64,000 nt of DNA from Lepus europaeus (taxonomy: Eukaryota > Chordata > Mammalia > Lagomorpha > Leporidae): positions 67,418,797 to 67,482,796 of the forward strand of contig NC_084836.1 of NCBI RefSeq assembly GCF_033115175.1. The letters run 5' to 3'. Numbering within the stretch: the first letter of the stretch is position 1; every line of letters starts with the position of its first letter. Under the pieces are notes generated by a model. It saw nothing but the letters and a program-made list of their open reading frames with translations. It did not search any database and was not told the origin of the DNA. Made by a program: the position numbers and the translations under genes. This document shows, piece by piece, positions 27,584 to 38,800 of the stretch.

Positions 27584-27860
27584 TCTTCCTTACATTGGTT
27601 CACCCCCCCCCCCCCAAATGGCCGCCACGGCCGGCGCACTGCGCTGATCTGAAGCCAGGAGCCAGGTGCTTCTCCTGGTCTCCCATGCGGGTGCAGGACC
27701 CAAGCACCTGGGCCATCCTCCACTGCCTTCCTGGGCCACAGCAGAGAGCTGGACTGGAAGAGGAGCAACCGGGACAGAACCGGCGCCCTAACCGGGACTA
27801 GAACCCGGTGTGCCAGCGCTGCAGATGGAGGATTAGCCTAGTGAGCCACGGCACCGGCCC
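27506..27860 (-). repeat. Young CSINE
   Basis: Full-length younger form with a T-run tail and (GA)n at 27549-27579. Confidence 0.93.
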
Positions 27861-27869
27861 TGAAGTATC

Positions 27870-28196
27870 TTTTTTTTTTTTTTTTGACAGGCAGAGTGGA
27901 TAGTGAGAGAGAGAGAGAAAGGTCTTCCTTTTTGCCGTTGGTTCACCCTCCAATGGCCACTGCGGCCGGTGCATCTCGCTGATCCGAAGCCAGGAGCCAG
28001 GTGCTTCTCCTGGTCTCCCATGCGGGTGCAGGGCCCAAGGACTTGGGCCATCCTCCACTGCCTTCCTGGGCCATAGCAGAGAACTGGCCTGGAATAGGGG
28101 CAACCGGGACAGAACCTGTCGCCCCGACCAGGACTAGAACCCGGTGTGCCGGCGCCGCAAGGCAGAGGATTAGCCTGTTAAGCCACGGCGCCGGCC
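27870..28196 (-). repeat. Young CSINE, same orientation as its neighbour
   Basis: Full-length. AAGTATCTTTTTT flanks it on both sides as a likely target duplication. Confidence 0.93.
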
Positions 28197-28206
28197 GTAA
28201 AGTATC

Positions 28207-28264
28207 TTTTTTTAAAAAAATATTTATTTATTTATTTGAAAGAGTTACACACAGAGAGAAGGAG

Positions 28265-28304
<40 letters not shown>

Positions 28305-28458
28305 CGAGCGAGCTCTTCCATTCACTGGTTCACTCTCCAATTGGCCAAAATGGCTGGAGCTGTGCTGATCTGAAGCCAGGAGCCAGGAGCTTCTTCTGGG
28401 TCTCCCATGTGGGTGTAGGGGCCAAGGACTTGGACCATCTTCCATCATAGTCCAGACC
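28207..28458 (-). repeat. Truncated CSINE
   Basis: Older form, with the head third missing past CCATCTTCCA. Holds a (GA)n run at about 28270-28302. Confidence 0.88.
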
Positions 28459-28556
28459 AAAAAAAAAAAAAAGTTTTATCCAGGTTTTAGTGTTGTGTTT
28501 AAGGAGAGAGAAATAGGTAACAACCTTTGCAGGTTAAATTAAAAGTTAAAAAAATT

Positions 28557-28846
28557 GGGCCGGCGCTGCGGCTCACTTGGCTAATTCTCCGCCTGTGGTG
28601 CTGGCACCCCGGGTTCTAGTCCCGGTTGGGGGCTGGATTCTATCCCGGTTGCCCCTCTTCCAGGCCAGCTCTCTGCTGTGGCCCGGGAGTGCAGTGGAGG
28701 ATGGCCCAAGTGCTTGGGCCCTGCACCCGCATGGGAGACCAGGAGAAGCACCTGGCTCCTGGCTTCGGATCGGCGCGGTGCGCTGGCTGTAGCGGCCGTT
28801 TGGGGGGTGAACCAACAGAAGGAAGACCTTTCTGTCTCTGAAAAAG
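28557..28846 (+). repeat. Young CSINE without the usual CT end
   Basis: Younger form that stops after GACCTTTCTGTCTCTG. Confidence 0.9.
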
Positions 28847-28883
28847 AAAAAAGAAAGTTAAAAAATTGAATCAAAGGCAAAAA

Positions 28884-29172
28884 GGGGCAGGCCTTGCGCA
28901 CAGTGGGTTAAGCGCCTCTTAGGGACACCTGCGTGGCATAGGACAGGGCCTGGGCTGGAGTCCTGGTATGGTACCAGCTTCCTGGTACGGAGCACCCCGG
29001 GAGGCAGCAGGTGATGCCTATCCACATGGGAGACCTGGAGCGGGCTTGTGGCTCTTGGCTTCAACCTGGCCCAGCACTGGCTATTGCAGGCATCTGGGGG
29101 AGTGAACTAGCAGAGAGAAGACTTCTCTTTCTCTCCCTCACTTTGCCTTCTGAATAAATTGAAAAAAAAAAA
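28884..29172 (+). repeat. Older CSINE
   Basis: Diverged head (GCGCACAGTGGGTTAAGC) and AATAAATTG tail. Confidence 0.8.
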
Positions 29173-29239
29173 TTAAAAATGAAAAGGCCCTGGACATTGA
29201 AGAACTGTAGCTCTTCAAGGAGGGTGAGGCAGGAGGGGG

Positions 29240-29518
29240 TTGGGCATAGCAGGTGCACACGTGTCCCTCATAGGAGTCCCTGGGGCCAATACCCACCTCC
29301 AGACTCCAGCTTGCTGCTAATGCACACCCTGGGAGGCCGTGGGGATGGTTCAAGTCTTTGGGTTCCCACCACCCACAGGGGAGGCTTGGATTGAGTCCCA
29401 AGCTCCTGGCTCCAGCTGGCCCAGCCCTGGCAGTTTTGGGCATTTGTAGAGTAAACCAGTAGATGGGGTATCTCTCTCTGTTTCTGTCTCTCTGCCTCAT
29501 ATTCAAAGTAAATAAATA
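29240..29518 (+). repeat. Old CSINE
   Basis: Strongly diverged middle block, tail AAATAAATAAG. Confidence 0.75.
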
Positions 29519-29947
29519 AGAAGGTGCAAGGAGGAGAGAGGGAGCCTTTAGACTCGTGGTTCAGAGTGGGGGCGAGGCTGGTACTGTAAGTGAGTGGGGT
29601 GGGCCAGTGCAGAGTGAGGGGCAACCGAAGCCAGACGGCTTCGGGAGCCTGTGCCCAGAGTCTATTAAGGGGTGTTCAGGTGCTCACCTGTTGCTCTGCG
29701 CCCCACAGTGCCCTCTAGTGGGAGGAGTGCGCAGCGTCCATCACCGCCGCCCGAGGCCTTGGCTGTGCCGCTTGCCAGGCAGAGCAGCTGTTTGAAGAGT
29801 CCCTGTGTGTTTTTCTCTGCTTTTTTGTTCTTTTTGCTACATGATGAGAACATCGTGCCCCAGATAGGGACTGTTCTTTCGGCCTGGGACTCGGAGTAAG
29901 AGCGCATGAATCAGAGCTGCAGCCACACTGCCACTGTAAATCATGGA
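29519..29947. other. Unique 0.43-kb stretch
   Basis: Mixed composition. No gene or named repeat recognised. Confidence 0.4.
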
Positions 29948-30220
29948 GAGTTAAAGGCAGAGAGACAGAGACAGGCAGAGGTCTCCCACCTGCTGATTTA
30001 CTCCGCAAATGCGTGCAACAGCTGGGGCCAGGCCAGGCTGAAGCCAGGAGCCTGGAGCTCCATCTGGGTCTCCCATGTGGGTGGCAGGGACTCAGGTACT
30101 TGGGCCATCGCTGCTGCCTCCCACGGTGCACATGGGCAGGGAGCTGGAGCCAGAAGCGGAGCCAGAACTCGAACCCACACAGTCTGATACAATATTCACA
30201 GGCATCCCAGCTGGTGCCAA
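29948..30220 (-). repeat. Old CSINE
   Basis: Diverged, with GCCAGGAGCC-like block and tRNA-like head complement. Confidence 0.75.
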
Positions 30221-30317
30221 ATCTCTGCCAACCCCCATGGGATTTTGAAGCTGTTTATCACCACAAATACCTGATTACTACAGGTATCCAACTAAAGCAA
30301 GAGGAGAGTGAGATACT

Positions 30318-30645
30318 TTTTCTAAAAATTAATGAATTAATTTGAAAGGCAGAGTTATAGAGGAGACGGGAGAGAGAGAGAGAGGTCTTCCATCCACTGG
30401 TTCACTCCCCAGATGGCCACAACGGCCGAAGCTGGGCTGATCTGAAGCCAGGAGCCAGGAGCTTCTTCCAGGTCTCCCACATGGGTGCAGGGGCCCAAGG
30501 ACCTGGGCCATCTTCTACTGCTTTCCCAGGTGCATTAGCAGGGAGCAGGATCAGAAGTGGAGCAGCTGGAACTCGAACCAGCGCCCATATGAGATACTGG
30601 TGCTGCATGCTGTGGTTTAACCCACTACGCCACAGGACTGGCCCC
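30318..30645 (-). repeat. CSINE
   Basis: Full-length older form. Confidence 0.9.
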
Positions 30646-30753
30646 AATTGTCATATCTTAAAGATCCTAGAAATACTTGTTCTTTGAATATCCCTTTTTG
30701 AGAGCATCAGATTTTTTTCTTCATGGGTGCCATATCTTCTTGATTTTTAAAAA

Positions 30754-31077
30754 AGATGTATTTATTTATTTGAATTGCAGAGTGTAGGAGAGCGAGGGAG
30801 AAACAGAGACAGAGAGAGGTCTTCTTCCCACTGGTTCACTCCCCAGCTGCCCACAGCAGTTGGGTCTGGATATTGCCAAAGCCAGGAGCCAGGACCTCCA
30901 TCCAGGTCTCCCACATGGATGGCAGGAACCAGATGCGTGGGCCATCTTCTGCTGCTTCCCAGGTACAGAGCAGGAACTGGGATCAGAAGCAGAGGAGCCA
31001 GAACTGGGCCTGGCACTCTGATATGGGAAGTAGGCGTCCCAAGCAGCTGCTTAACCTGCTGTGCCACAATGCTTGCC
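30754..31077 (-). repeat. CSINE with long target-site duplication
   Basis: Full-length older form. A direct repeat of about 22 bases beginning CATATCTTCTTGATTTTT flanks it (from 30731 and from 31079). Confidence 0.9.
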
Positions 31078-31091
31078 CATATCTTCTTGAT

Positions 31092-31133
31092 TTTTAAAAA
31101 TGTTTATTTATTGTTGACTTGAAAGGCAAAGTT

Positions 31134-31165
<32 letters not shown>

Positions 31166-31422
31166 TCTTCCATCCACTGGTTCACTCCCCAAATAGCTAC
31201 CATGGCTGGAGCTCAGCGGATCTGAAGCCAGGAGCCAGGAGCTTCTTCCGGGTCTCCCACGCAGGTGTGGAGGCCCAAGGGCTTGGGCCATCTTCTACTG
31301 CTTTCCCAGGCCACAGCAGAGAGCTGGATCGGAAGTGGAGCATCCGGGACTTGAACCGGCGCCCACATGTGACACTGGCACTGCAGGCAGCAGCCTCACC
31401 CACTACGCTACAGTGCCGGCCC
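31092..31422 (-). repeat. CSINE
   Basis: Full-length older form in tandem order with its neighbour. (GA)n at about 31136-31161. Confidence 0.9.
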
Positions 31423-32481
31423 CACTGCTTGCTTTATAAAGAGAAGAAGTACAGTGAGGGCTCCTCCCAGGACAGACTCCTGTGTGGGGAGCAGGCCAGA
31501 GACCCCTTCTGAGCAGTGACCAGGGAGTCAGGCGTACTGAGCGAGGGCTTCTCCCGGGGGCTCTGGGGAGTGCGTCTCTAGTCAGGGGCTCCCCCTTTCA
31601 TCTCTTGTCCCTCCCCTACCCCCAGGAGAAGGTCCCCAGGCCTCCTCGGCTCAGGTTTTCTCTGGGAAGACCTCTCTGTCCCAGTGCGGGCCTCACCTCC
31701 TCTCTTGAATTCTGAAGACACTCAGGGTCAGACCCACGGGGTCTGTGTCCTCCCAGTCGGGTCCCAGGCTCCTCCGTCCCCGGCACCAGGTGGCCCACGG
31801 ATGACTCTGGCCGGGGAGGTGCAGGGCGACACCCGCCTCACTGGGTGCCTCGCTGATTCCGCCTCCTCCCTGCAGCTCTCACAGGGGCCTTTGGACATCA
31901 GGCCAGTTCTGGAAGGACTCTGGGGGTCGGATCTGGCCTCCCAGGCCCACATAAGCCACTTGGTCTCCGCAGGTCTCTGGACATCTCTAGGGTCATCTTC
32001 AGCTGTTCCCTGAGTCTCCCCTCCAGACATCCCTGCACCCACTCTGGGCCCTGGTATCCTCAGTGGGAGTCCCCACCTCCTTGCTGGCTGTGTGCCCCCT
32101 TCAGACCCTGAGGTTCAAGTGCCGTGGGCTTTTGCCTCTCTTCCTATTCCCCCCTTCTTCGGTCAGCTAACGATTGTTTGGGAATGGAACCTGCTGTTCC
32201 TCTCCTAGACCTGTGCCGGGTCTCTTTAGGGCAAGGGTCGGGGAGTTATGTCACGGCCACGTGACTGCTGCTGGCACCTCACTCCCCCTGCCTCCCTGCT
32301 GTTCCGGAAAGCTCCTTGCAAACCTTGCCTCCCACTCACTTGAACAGAGAGACCTCGGCAGCAAGGTGCAAGGCTCATCTCTGCCGGGGTGGACAGCAGC
32401 CCCTGATGGTGGCATTCACCACTTTGTTCTCACCCGTCTGTTTCCACCAGCTTCCTCCCTGGATGCATTTCTTTGCCTTTA
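31423..32481. other. Unique 1.06-kb stretch upstream of CSAD coding exon 1
   Basis: GC-moderate. It contains a palindromic E-box (CACGTGAC at 32258-32265). It may hold a CSAD 5'UTR exon, but no decisive splice pair was found. Confidence 0.4.
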
Positions 32482-32750
32482 TTAAAAAAAATATTTATTT
32501 TGTTTATTTGAAAGGTAGAATTAGAGAGAAAGGGAGGGAAGGAGTAAAAGGGGGGGGGGGAATTTTCCATTTGCTGGTTCACTCCCCGGTTGGCTGCAGA
32601 AGCTAGAAGCCAGGAGCCAGGAGCTTCCTCTGGGTCTCCCACATGGGTGCAGGGACCCAAGGACTTGGGCCATCTTCTACTCTTTCCCATGCACATTGGC
32701 AGGGAGCTGGATCGGAATCACAGCAGCCGGGATTTGAACCTGCGCCTACT
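32482..32750 (-). repeat. CSINE just before CSAD coding exon 1
   Basis: Older form lacking its last head segment. It ends about 117 bases before the CSAD acceptor at 32867. Confidence 0.85.
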
Positions 32751-32878
32751 TCCTCCCCCTTACCTGTGCCCTGGAAGCTGGGACCGAGCTGGGGTGGAGC
32801 CTCCAGCTGGTCCGGTCCAGGGGAGGTGCGCTGGCCAAGCAGAGAATGACCGCCGCTCTGCTCACAGATTTTATCCTG

Positions 32879-35800
32879 ATGGCTGCCTCGAAGCCGCTGC
32901 CCTGCGCGGATGGGGACCCCGTGGCCACGGAGGCCCTGCTCCGGGAGGTGTTCGCCATTGTGGTGGATGAGGCCGTCCTGAAAGGGACCAGCGCCTCTGA
33001 GAAGGTGGGTCCTTCTGTCTCTCTTCCCAAACCTGCTTGGCGCTTCCCTTTTTAAATGAGGCTCCTCCTCAAGTTCTCACGGTCCCCTGTGCGCCCCTGG
33101 GGGTCTCCATCCTGGGCTGTGTCTGCCTGGCGTGAGGTGGGTGTCAGTGCACTCGTGTCCGGCGCTCCCATCATCCCTGGCTTCTTCTCCTCCCAGGTCT
33201 GCGAGTGGAAAGAGCCTGAGGAGCTGAAACAGCTGCTGGATTTGGAGCTCCGGGGCCAGGGGGAGCGGCGGGAGCAGCTGCTGGAGCGCTGCCGCACCGT
33301 GATCCGCTACAGCGTGAAGACCGGTGGGCCCTGGCTCCCGGCGGGAGGGCACGTGGGGAAGGGTTGGCACCCACGCCACAGCCACGCTGAGCTGCCGCTT
33401 CCCGCTCCCCCAGGTCACCCTCGGTTCTTCAACCAGCTCTTCTCGGGCTTGGATCCGCACGCTCTGGCCGGGCGTATCATCACCGAGAGCCTCAATACCA
33501 GCCAGTGAGCCACCCCTCCCACCTGGCGAGGACTTGGGCTTGCTGGAGAGGTGCCCGGCTTCTGCCTCCCCCTCCCAGCCCTCCCCTCCCCGGGCCCCTG
33601 TTCTGCAGGCTTTCCCCTGCTTCCTTGCTGGGCTGCACCCACTCGATCCTCTCTTTGGGCCCGCCACCTGCCACCTGCTTTCCTGACTCCGCGCTGGCTT
33701 GACTCAGCGTTTGCTCTGCTGCCAGGTACACGTACGAAATCGCCCCCGTGTTTGTTCTGATGGAAGAGGAGGTGCTGAGCAAGCTCCGGGCCCTGGTGGG
33801 CTGGACCTCCGGGGACGGGGTCTTCTGCCCCGGTATGTGAGAGGGGGGCAGGGCTCCTTAAGCGCACCCCCTCCCCGCCCCGCCTTCTCCTGTTGGAAGC
33901 AGCTGGTGGAAGAGGGTGGGGGTAGTCCCTCTGTGTTTTCTCTCTAGCTGGGCAATGGCCATGCCTGGGAGGAGGCCATCCAGGGCCCCTGTTTGCCCAC
34001 AGGGGTCGCTGTGAGGCTGCTTGATGGGGGGGGGGGGTTGGCCCAGGGTGTGTGTGTGTTGGGGGAGGGTTGATCTTGGGGCTGGAGTCTTGTGCCACTG
34101 GTGGGACCCTGGGCCCACTTCTTTGACAAGTTCCTCTAGGGGCAAAAGGTCAGGGGAGGCAGGCACCTTTCTTGATCCACTCCCCTCTGCCCCCGTGGCA
34201 GGTGGCTCCATCTCCAACATGTACGCCCTGAACCTGGCCCGCTATCACCGCTACCCGGAGTGCAAACAGAGGGGCCTCCGGGCGCTGCCGCCCCTGGCCC
34301 TCTTCTCGTCGGAGGAGGTGGGGAAGAGGCGTGCCCAACGCTGGGCTCTGGGTCCAGGGCCCCTCCTGCCCCACCCCGCTCCCAGGCCCCTGTTTTCTTC
34401 TAATCAAGGGCCTCGGGCCTTCTGCGCGTGGGTGGGGAGCGCGTGGGTGGGGCGCACGCCTACGAAGTCCAGCAGCCTGGGCAGCACCCGGGAGCTTGGC
34501 CCCGCCGCGCCCGAGCCAGCGCCCAGCCGACGGCTGTGTGCGCGGACATTGGAGAGGCCCCAGGCTTTCCCACACCGGAGACTCTGGCCCGCTGGCCGCC
34601 CGCCCACACTGCGCTAACCTGTCCTCTGCCGTTCTCTGCAGTGCCACTACTCCATCAAGAAAGGAGCCGCTTTCCTGGGACTTGGCACCGACAGCGTCCG
34701 AGTGGTCAAGGCTGACGAGAGGTGAAGGTCCCTCTGCCCACAGGGCTGCCGGGCCGCGCCGCCCCCGCAGAACCATTGCCGCCCGCGGCCTGTCCAGGGC
34801 CCCCTGTCAGGGGAAAACCAGCCGTCTGCCCTCTGCCTGCCTGAGCCCCTCACCCTGCTCTCTGCCCGCTCCCTTTTCTTTTTCAGAGGGAAGATGGTCC
34901 CTGAGGATCTAGAGAGGCAGATCCGCCTGGCCGAGGCCGAGGTGAGCCGAGAGGGGCACGGGGGCCGCAGTACGGCCCCTCGCCCCTGCCGCGGGCACCT
35001 TCACCCTCCTTTTCTGTTCCCACGCCCTTCAGCCACGGGGCGACGCTAGGCTGCTCTCAAGGACCCTGCCGAGGCGGGGTGGGGTTCTGGGAGGCAGGAC
35101 TCCAGGGAGGGTGCAGGGGGGGACCCCCAAGGGTAGCGTGGAGGCGCCTTGTGTGGGTAGGGTGGAGGATGTGGGCTGGGAGTGGGGAAGAGGGCGCACT
35201 ACCTTCCTCCACTTGGGGGGGGGGGGGCGTGCAAGTTGCTGCCACTGTCATGGAGCTCCAGCCTTGCACAGTCGTACAGTTTCAGTTTTTAAAAAGATGT
35301 ATTTTGTATTTATTTATTTGAAAGTGTTACACAGAGAGAGGAAGAGAGAGAGAGGTCGGTCTTCCATCTGCTGGTGCAGTCCCCAAATGGCCGCAGCTGC
35401 AGGGGCTGGGCCAGGCAGAAGCCAGGAGCCAGGAGCTTCTCCCACATGAGTGCAGGGGCCCAAGCACTTGGGCCAGCCTCAGCTGCTTTCCCAGGTGCAT
35501 CGGCAGGGAGCTGGATTGGAAGTGGAGCGGCGGGACTTAAACTGGTGCTCGGATCAGGATGTGGGCGTTGCAAGCAGAGGCTTAATTGCTGCACTGCAAC
35601 ACCTGCCGTCCCCCAATGCCAGTGCAGTTTTTAATGTATCTGGTCACGGATTCAGCCTTCCAGTGCTCAGGGTTTATGCTATAAATCAGCACCACCAGTG
35701 TGTAAAATTCTGTGCTGGAGAATTCGGTTTCCTGGAGCCAAGTGTAACTTCTTGTTCCCCAATGTTCTTCAGTAGACAAAAGAAATTATCATCTCTGTGT

Positions 35801-38800
35801 CTCAGTTTCTTTCCTCTGCACAACGGGCATGCTATAGAACCGACCACAGGGCTGTTTGAAAGATTACACGAATTAGGTTATGTAAAGCACTTCACAGTGC
35901 CAGGCTGCTGGATGCACCACGTAAATATTAGCTGCCCTTGTTGTTTACTATAACTGAGTACCCTGTAGCCACTTGAAACAAGGTAGGAATACACACACAC
36001 ACACACACACAAGCCAATGTGAAAATACTTATGGGGGAGGGGCAAAAAATAAAGAAACCACTTGTGTATATATTAAAGGTGTATTGCAAGTTGCAGTGTA
36101 GACTGGGCACTGTGATGCATTTTTATTATGTAGCACACTGAGTACTTTTATATATTTATATAAGATGTATAAATATATAAATCTGGGTAGCAGTATGGAC
36201 TGCGATTAGAACAGCGGGGTTTCACTAATTTTATAAACTTTGTTTTTTGGTAATAGCTTTATTGAGGTATAACTCACGTGACACGTGGCCCACCCACGTA
36301 GAGCATACAGTTCAGCGGTTTTTAGTGTCTTCACCGAGTCGGGCAGCCGCGCGTGCGGTCAGTGTTGGAACATCGTCATCAGCCCCAAAGCGATCTCATC
36401 TTCTTGAGCCCCTACTCTCCAGTTCTCCCAGAAGCGCCCCGTTCCAGGCAGCCCGCCTTCTGCTCTGGGCCTCCGTGGGTTGGCCCGTCCTGCACTCTGG
36501 AATCACGCTGTAGGTGACGAGCTGCCCTCGTGTCTCGTTGTGGCTTCACGGCTCAGCTGTGCGGCAAGGGCCAGTGCTTTGTTCCTTGATGTGCAGCATG
36601 CAGGCTTGTGTTCCATGGAACGGGTGCACTGCATTTGATGTCTCCATTCATCGTGTTGATGGACGTCTGGGTGGTTTGCGTCTTTCGGCTGTTAGGAGTA
36701 ACGTTGCTTAAGCACGCTTGCATACAGGCTGTTGTGTGGGCTGTGTTGTTCATTCCTCTGTGTTGTTAAGTGGGAGTAAGATTGCTGGCTCAAATGATAA
36801 CTCCTATTTATTTGAAAGTCAGAGTTGCAGAGAGGTCTTCTATCCAGTGGTTCACTCCCCAGATAATAACCCCAGCGGCCAGGGCTGGGCCAGGCCAAAG
36901 TTGGAGCTGGGAACTCCATCTGGGCCTTACATGTGGGTGGCAGGGACCCCAGGCACTTGAGCCGCTGCTTTCCCAGGCCGTTAGCAGGGAGCTGGTTCTG
37001 AAGTGAAGCAGAGAGCGGGGCAGGGGCGGGGGGTGCAAAACAGAGGTTTTCTACCTGCTGATTCACTCCCCAAATGGCTGCAACAGCCAGAACTGGACCC
37101 ATCTGTAGCCAGGAACCAGGGGCTTCTTCCACGTCTCCACATTGGTGCAGGGGCCCAAGTGCTTGGGCTGTCTTCTGCTGCTTTCCCAGGCACATCAGCA
37201 GGGAGCTAGATTGGAAGTGGAGCAGCCAGGCCTGGAACTGGCGCCCATATGGGATGCGGGCGTCACAGGCAGTGGTGTAACCCGCTGCACCCCAGTGTCA
37301 GACAACTCTAATCTTGGAGAACTGCTGTGTGGCTGTTTCCTAAAAGGGCTGCACCTGATTTAATCCCACCAACAGCATCGGAGGGCTCCAGCTGCTCCAC
37401 ACTTGCTTTGGTCTCCCTTTTTTTTTTTTTTTTTTTTTGACAGGCAGAGTGGGCAGTGAGAGAGAGACAGAGAGAAAGGTCTTCCTTTTTGCCATTGGTT
37501 CACCCTCCAATGGCCGCCGTGGCCAGCGCACCGTGCTGATCCGAAGGCAGGAGCCTTCTCCTGGTCTCCCATGCGGGTGCAGGGTCCAAGGACTTGGGCC
37601 ATCCTCCACTGCACTCCAGGCCACATCAAAGAGCTGGCCTGGAAGAGGTGCAACTGGGACAGAATCTGGCACCCCGACTGGGACTAGAACCCAGTGTGCC
37701 GGCACTGCAAGGCGGAGGATTAGCCTATTAAGCCATGGCACCGGCCTTGCCTGTCATTCTTTAAGACCCAGTGAGATTCCGCTGTATGCATAGACTGCAT
37801 TTTGCTTATACATCCACCCATCAGGAGATACTGTGAATGAAGCTGCTGGGAACAGGTGTGTACCAGTGTCTCTTTGAGTCTCTGTGTATTGATCCGTTCT
37901 TCATCACTCTGACCAAATACCTGAAGCTGGGTAACCTTATAGAAAAGAGGTTTATTCTGGTTCACCATTCTGAGGGGCAGGGAGTGCATGTGTGTCTCTT
38001 CTTGCCTCTCCCACTTCAGTCACGGTGGTTCTGTTCCAGGACCTTATCTGAATCACCTCGCAAAGACCCCGCCTCCAAACACCCAAGTGGGGTGAAGCTT
38101 CTGCAGCGGGATGAACTTTGAACCCCTGAGCCCTGGGGTGGAGGGGGGACTCACTCAAATGATATGCAAAGATATGCAAGCCGTAGCACCTTCCCTGCTT
38201 TCAGATTCTGGGGAGAGTTTATAAGCAGAGGTGGAGTCGCTGGAGCAGGGATGACTCTGCTTTTGACTGTGTGGGCACTGTCACTTCCTTGCTCCGGTAG
38301 TGCAGGGCGATTCTAACTGCCCTCCATCCTCACCCAGATCCTCTGCATCTCCACCTCCTCCGTCGTTTGAGAGTCACCACAGCTTTTATTTCCTTGTCCC
38401 TGCATCCGATCAGGTGCTCATCAGCCACTTGTGTGTGGTCTGGAGAAATGTCTACTCAGATCCTTGGCTCATGTTCGTTTTTTTTTTTTTTTTTCAATTG
38501 GGTTGTCTTTTCGGTGAGTTCTTCATGTGTTCTAGATCCAAGTCCCTTATCGGATATGTGATTTGTAAATATCTTCTTCCATTTTGTAGACTGTCTTTCC
38601 ATCTTCTTGGCGGTGCCCTTGGAAGGGCAAACGTTTTAGATTTTGATGAAATCCAATTTATGTTATTTGTCTCTTGGGTTGCTTGTGCTTTTGGTGTCTC
38701 CTCTAATGTAACCCAAGCTCACAGAGTTCCTCCTCCGTTTTCTTCCAGGAGTTTTACAGGTTTGTGGTTCGTTGAGTTCACTCTGGGGTATGGTGTTGCA

